From Baffinella frigidus (lineage: Eukaryota; Cryptophyceae; Cryptomonadales; Baffinellaceae), in the NCBI GenBank assembly GCA_026770585.1, contig MU646751.1, positions 29,425-44,502 on the forward strand: a DNA stretch of 15,078 nucleotides, written 5' to 3'. The notes below the pieces were generated by a model. The model was given only the letters and a program-made list of their open reading frames with translations, searched no databases and was not told the DNA's origin. Positions 13,893 to 15,078 of this stretch are shown here, in pieces (position 1 is the first letter of the stretch; the number at the start of each line of letters is the position of its first letter). The position numbers and the translations under genes are program-made.

Positions 13893-13924
13893 TGACGTTC
13901 ATTAAAGCTCCATAAGCTCCATAA
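13893..13924 (+). promoter_or_regulatory. ACGTTCATTAA + AGCTCCATA module before the zinc-finger gene
   Basis: acgttcattaa (13895-13905) is followed by agctccataagctccataa and ends 33 bases before ATG 13958. The same module, as acgttcattaag plus three gctccaata units, lies at 14697-14735, with a shorter variant (gtccaataaagctccaatag) at 14793-14812. Position near the gene makes a regulatory or leader role possible. It may also be just a repeat. Confidence 0.4.
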
Positions 13925-13957
13925 GGTAAGCTCGCAACAGAAGCGCCTGACGTGGCG

Positions 13958-14239
13958 ATGGTCGGACACAAGCGCGGGCGGGAAGAGCCCTCTGGCGAAG
14001 GAGCGATTGGTGGCTCTGCTGGGCCGAGCAAGAGGAGGCGGTGCGGTGCGGGGGGGAAGCGCGTCTTTGAGTGTACCATGTGCGGGAAGGCCTGCTCGCA
14101 GTCCAGCGATCTGACGAGGCACATGCGCACCCATTCCGGCGACTGCCCCTACCCCTGCACCACCTGCGGCATGGCCTTCTCGCAGTCTGGCAACCTGGCG
14201 AGGCACTGCGAGAAGGTGCACGCTCTCGATCTGGAGTAA
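13958..14239 (+). CDS. Two-finger C2H2 zinc-finger protein
   Basis: A 93-residue protein from ATG 13958 to TAA 14237-14239. An in-frame TAA at 13922 limits upstream extension without splicing. A GTG two codons before the ATG is not expected to be a eukaryotic start. Residues 25-35 contain a basic KRRRCGAGGKR segment, a likely nuclear-localisation signal. Finger 1 uses C39, C42, H55 and H59; finger 2 uses C67, C70, H83 and H88 (four residues between its histidines). The linker SGDCPYP departs from the usual TGEKP. Helix contacts are QSSDLTR and QSGNLAR, both typical DNA-reading helices, so it is probably a small DNA-binding regulator. At 93 residues it is short and has no visible effector domain; further exons cannot be excluded. 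The GCTCC module lies 33 bases upstream, and a family-B element starts 163 bases after the stop. Confidence 0.82.
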   Translation: MVGHKRGREEPSGEGAIGGSAGPSKRRRCGAGGKRVFECTMCGKACSQSSDLTRHMRTHSGDCPYPCTTCGMAFSQSGNLARHCEKVHALDLE

Positions 14240-14402
14240 GGTGTCCGCGTCGCCAGCAATCGGGGTTCCCGCAGGAACGGGGCTGCCCTTTCCCCCGAGA
14301 CCGGGGTGTTCGCGCCTCCGTCTCTGTTCTTCAACAACGTGTAGTGTGTGTGAGAGAGAGAACTGCCCCGGTACCCCGCCGGCAGGCGCCTCATCCTCCC
14401 TT

Positions 14403-14540
14403 CCACGAACCCTCACAACTTGGGCAAATCGAAAAAGTCACAAACACCAACCCCCCTTGGAGGCCGTCGGAATCCGACTGCCTTCAAGGGGATTTTTGGA
14501 GCCGTTTTTCCCGATTTGCCCAGACTGTGAGGGTTGGTGG
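14403..14540 (+). mobile_element. MITE-like element, family B, copy 2
   Basis: Begins ccacgaaccctcacaacttg and ends agactgtgagggttggtgg, with gggcaaatcg / cgatttgccc inside. The centre holds gccgtcggaatccgactgcc. It aligns with 5688-5826 along its length, in the same orientation. No target duplication is clear. Confidence 0.87.
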
Positions 14541-14620
14541 TTGTGAGAGAACTCCAGATCCTAGTTGCCCCCCCAAAACCGCAGGGGGGTCTTAGTGCGT
14601 GGTCATGCTGGTCTTGTAAT

Positions 14621-14628
14621 CAATAAAC
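14621..14628 (+). promoter_or_regulatory. Possible poly(A) signal region
   Basis: tgtaatcaataaac contains both TGTAA and AATAAA, about 385 bases after the zinc-finger stop codon. It is the best such site downstream of that gene, but the motif is short and the organism's usual signal is unknown. Confidence 0.25.
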
Positions 14629-14696
14629 TCTCCTCCGGGACATACCGCCGGGCTCTAAACCCCATCTCGACCAGAAACGTTTGCGGCTGCCGTACT

Positions 14697-14814
14697 ACGT
14701 TCATTAAGGCTCCAATAGCTCCAATAGCTCCAATATTTGGGAGGCGTTGCGTTCCCTCACGTTCTAAGAACAACGAGGTACCCCTGTACTATGTCCAATA
14801 AAGCTCCAATAGCT
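14697..14814 (+). repeat. ACGTTCATTAAG + GCTCCAATA arrays, downstream copies
   Basis: acgttcattaag followed by three gctccaata units (14697-14735), then cgaggtacccctgtact (14774-14790, the end sequence of the 10635 element, inverted), then ccaataaagctccaatagct. Confidence 0.75.
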
Positions 14815-14855
14815 CGACCGTTGAGCGCATGAGACCGTCCCGGAGGTCCCGGAGG

Positions 14856-14920
14856 GGGTGAGGAAAGTGGGCGATGGGGGGGGGGCGATGAGGGGGGGGC
14901 ATCGCCCACTTTCCTCACCC
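14856..14920. other. 21-bp perfect hairpin with G-rich loop
   Basis: Arms 14856-14876 and 14900-14920 (gtgaggaaagtgggcgatg within the left arm) are exact inverted repeats. The loop is two G-runs around cgatgag. On the top strand the loop could also form a quadruplex. Confidence 0.88.
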
Positions 14921-15038
14921 GCCACGTCAGGCGCTTCAGGGGCGTCTGCCCCCCCCACGCCCCAGGGAGGGGGTGGTGGGGGGTGCAGGTGTAGCTGATT
15001 ACACGGGGGGGGAGATAGTGGAGACACTTACGCTTGGG

Positions 15039-15063
15039 CGGGGGGGGGGGGGGGGGGGGGGGG
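15039..15063. repeat. Long G homopolymer
   Basis: A run of more than 20 G residues, broken by one C near its start, close to the window end. Similar shorter runs occur at 10757-10769 and 14876-14885. The exact length of such runs is unreliable in most assemblies. Confidence 0.9.
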
Positions 15064-15078
15064 AATAGATGGAACGTT

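Noticed and set aside
13492-14416. Two long minus-strand frames (about 210 codons each) opposite the zinc-finger gene
   Set aside because: They are shadows of GC-rich coding sequence and extend into spacer sequence. The plus strand has clear C2H2 motifs and the minus frames have none.

Overview
The window is eukaryotic nuclear DNA. It is dominated by non-coding repeats, has no operon-like gene packing, and carries many interstitial tracts of a TTTAGGG/CCCTAAA telomere-type heptamer. That heptamer is known from land plants and green algae and also from chromerid and apicomplexan alveolates. Together with a stand-alone KCTD-type BTB protein, a small C2H2 zinc-finger protein and GC-ended codon use, it suggests an alga or protist. 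A chromerid-like alveolate is one candidate, but the species cannot be fixed from this sequence.

Two protein-coding genes are well supported. One is an intronless BTB/T1-domain protein (4903-5586, +); the other is a 93-residue protein with two C2H2 zinc fingers (13958-14239, +). Two minus-strand stretches look like coding exons from codon use and splice-like borders but are not recognised (about 4429-4530 and 12700-12832). One long open frame of unknown status lies at 10931-11578.

Layout: 1-1310 holds a (GC)n(CT)n microsatellite, short terminal-inverted-repeat (TIR) elements and small tandem arrays. 1350-3940 is mostly telomere-like tracts, interrupted by a 185-bp satellite (1786-2200) and a foldback element with perfect 29-bp arms (3190-3316). 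3945-4660 is GC-rich and largely single copy. 4662-5826 holds the BTB gene between two foldback elements. 5827-7400 is a mosaic of nested and inverted repeats. 7400-10900 holds further foldback elements, tandem duplications, satellite relatives and telomere-variant arrays. 10930-12190 holds the unknown frame, a 217-bp TIR element and 24- and 44-bp tandem repeats. 12329-15078 holds a second copy of the element found upstream of the BTB gene, a possible exon, the zinc-finger gene with a repeated short module on both sides, a second copy of the element found downstream of the BTB gene, and terminal hairpin and G-run sequence.

No pathway linking the genes can be read. The most notable features are a perfect 45-bp inverted repeat inside the BTB reading frame, one MITE-like (miniature inverted-repeat transposable element) family placed 100-165 bp after both supported genes in the same orientation, and the number of non-autonomous foldback families with no transposase gene in the window.
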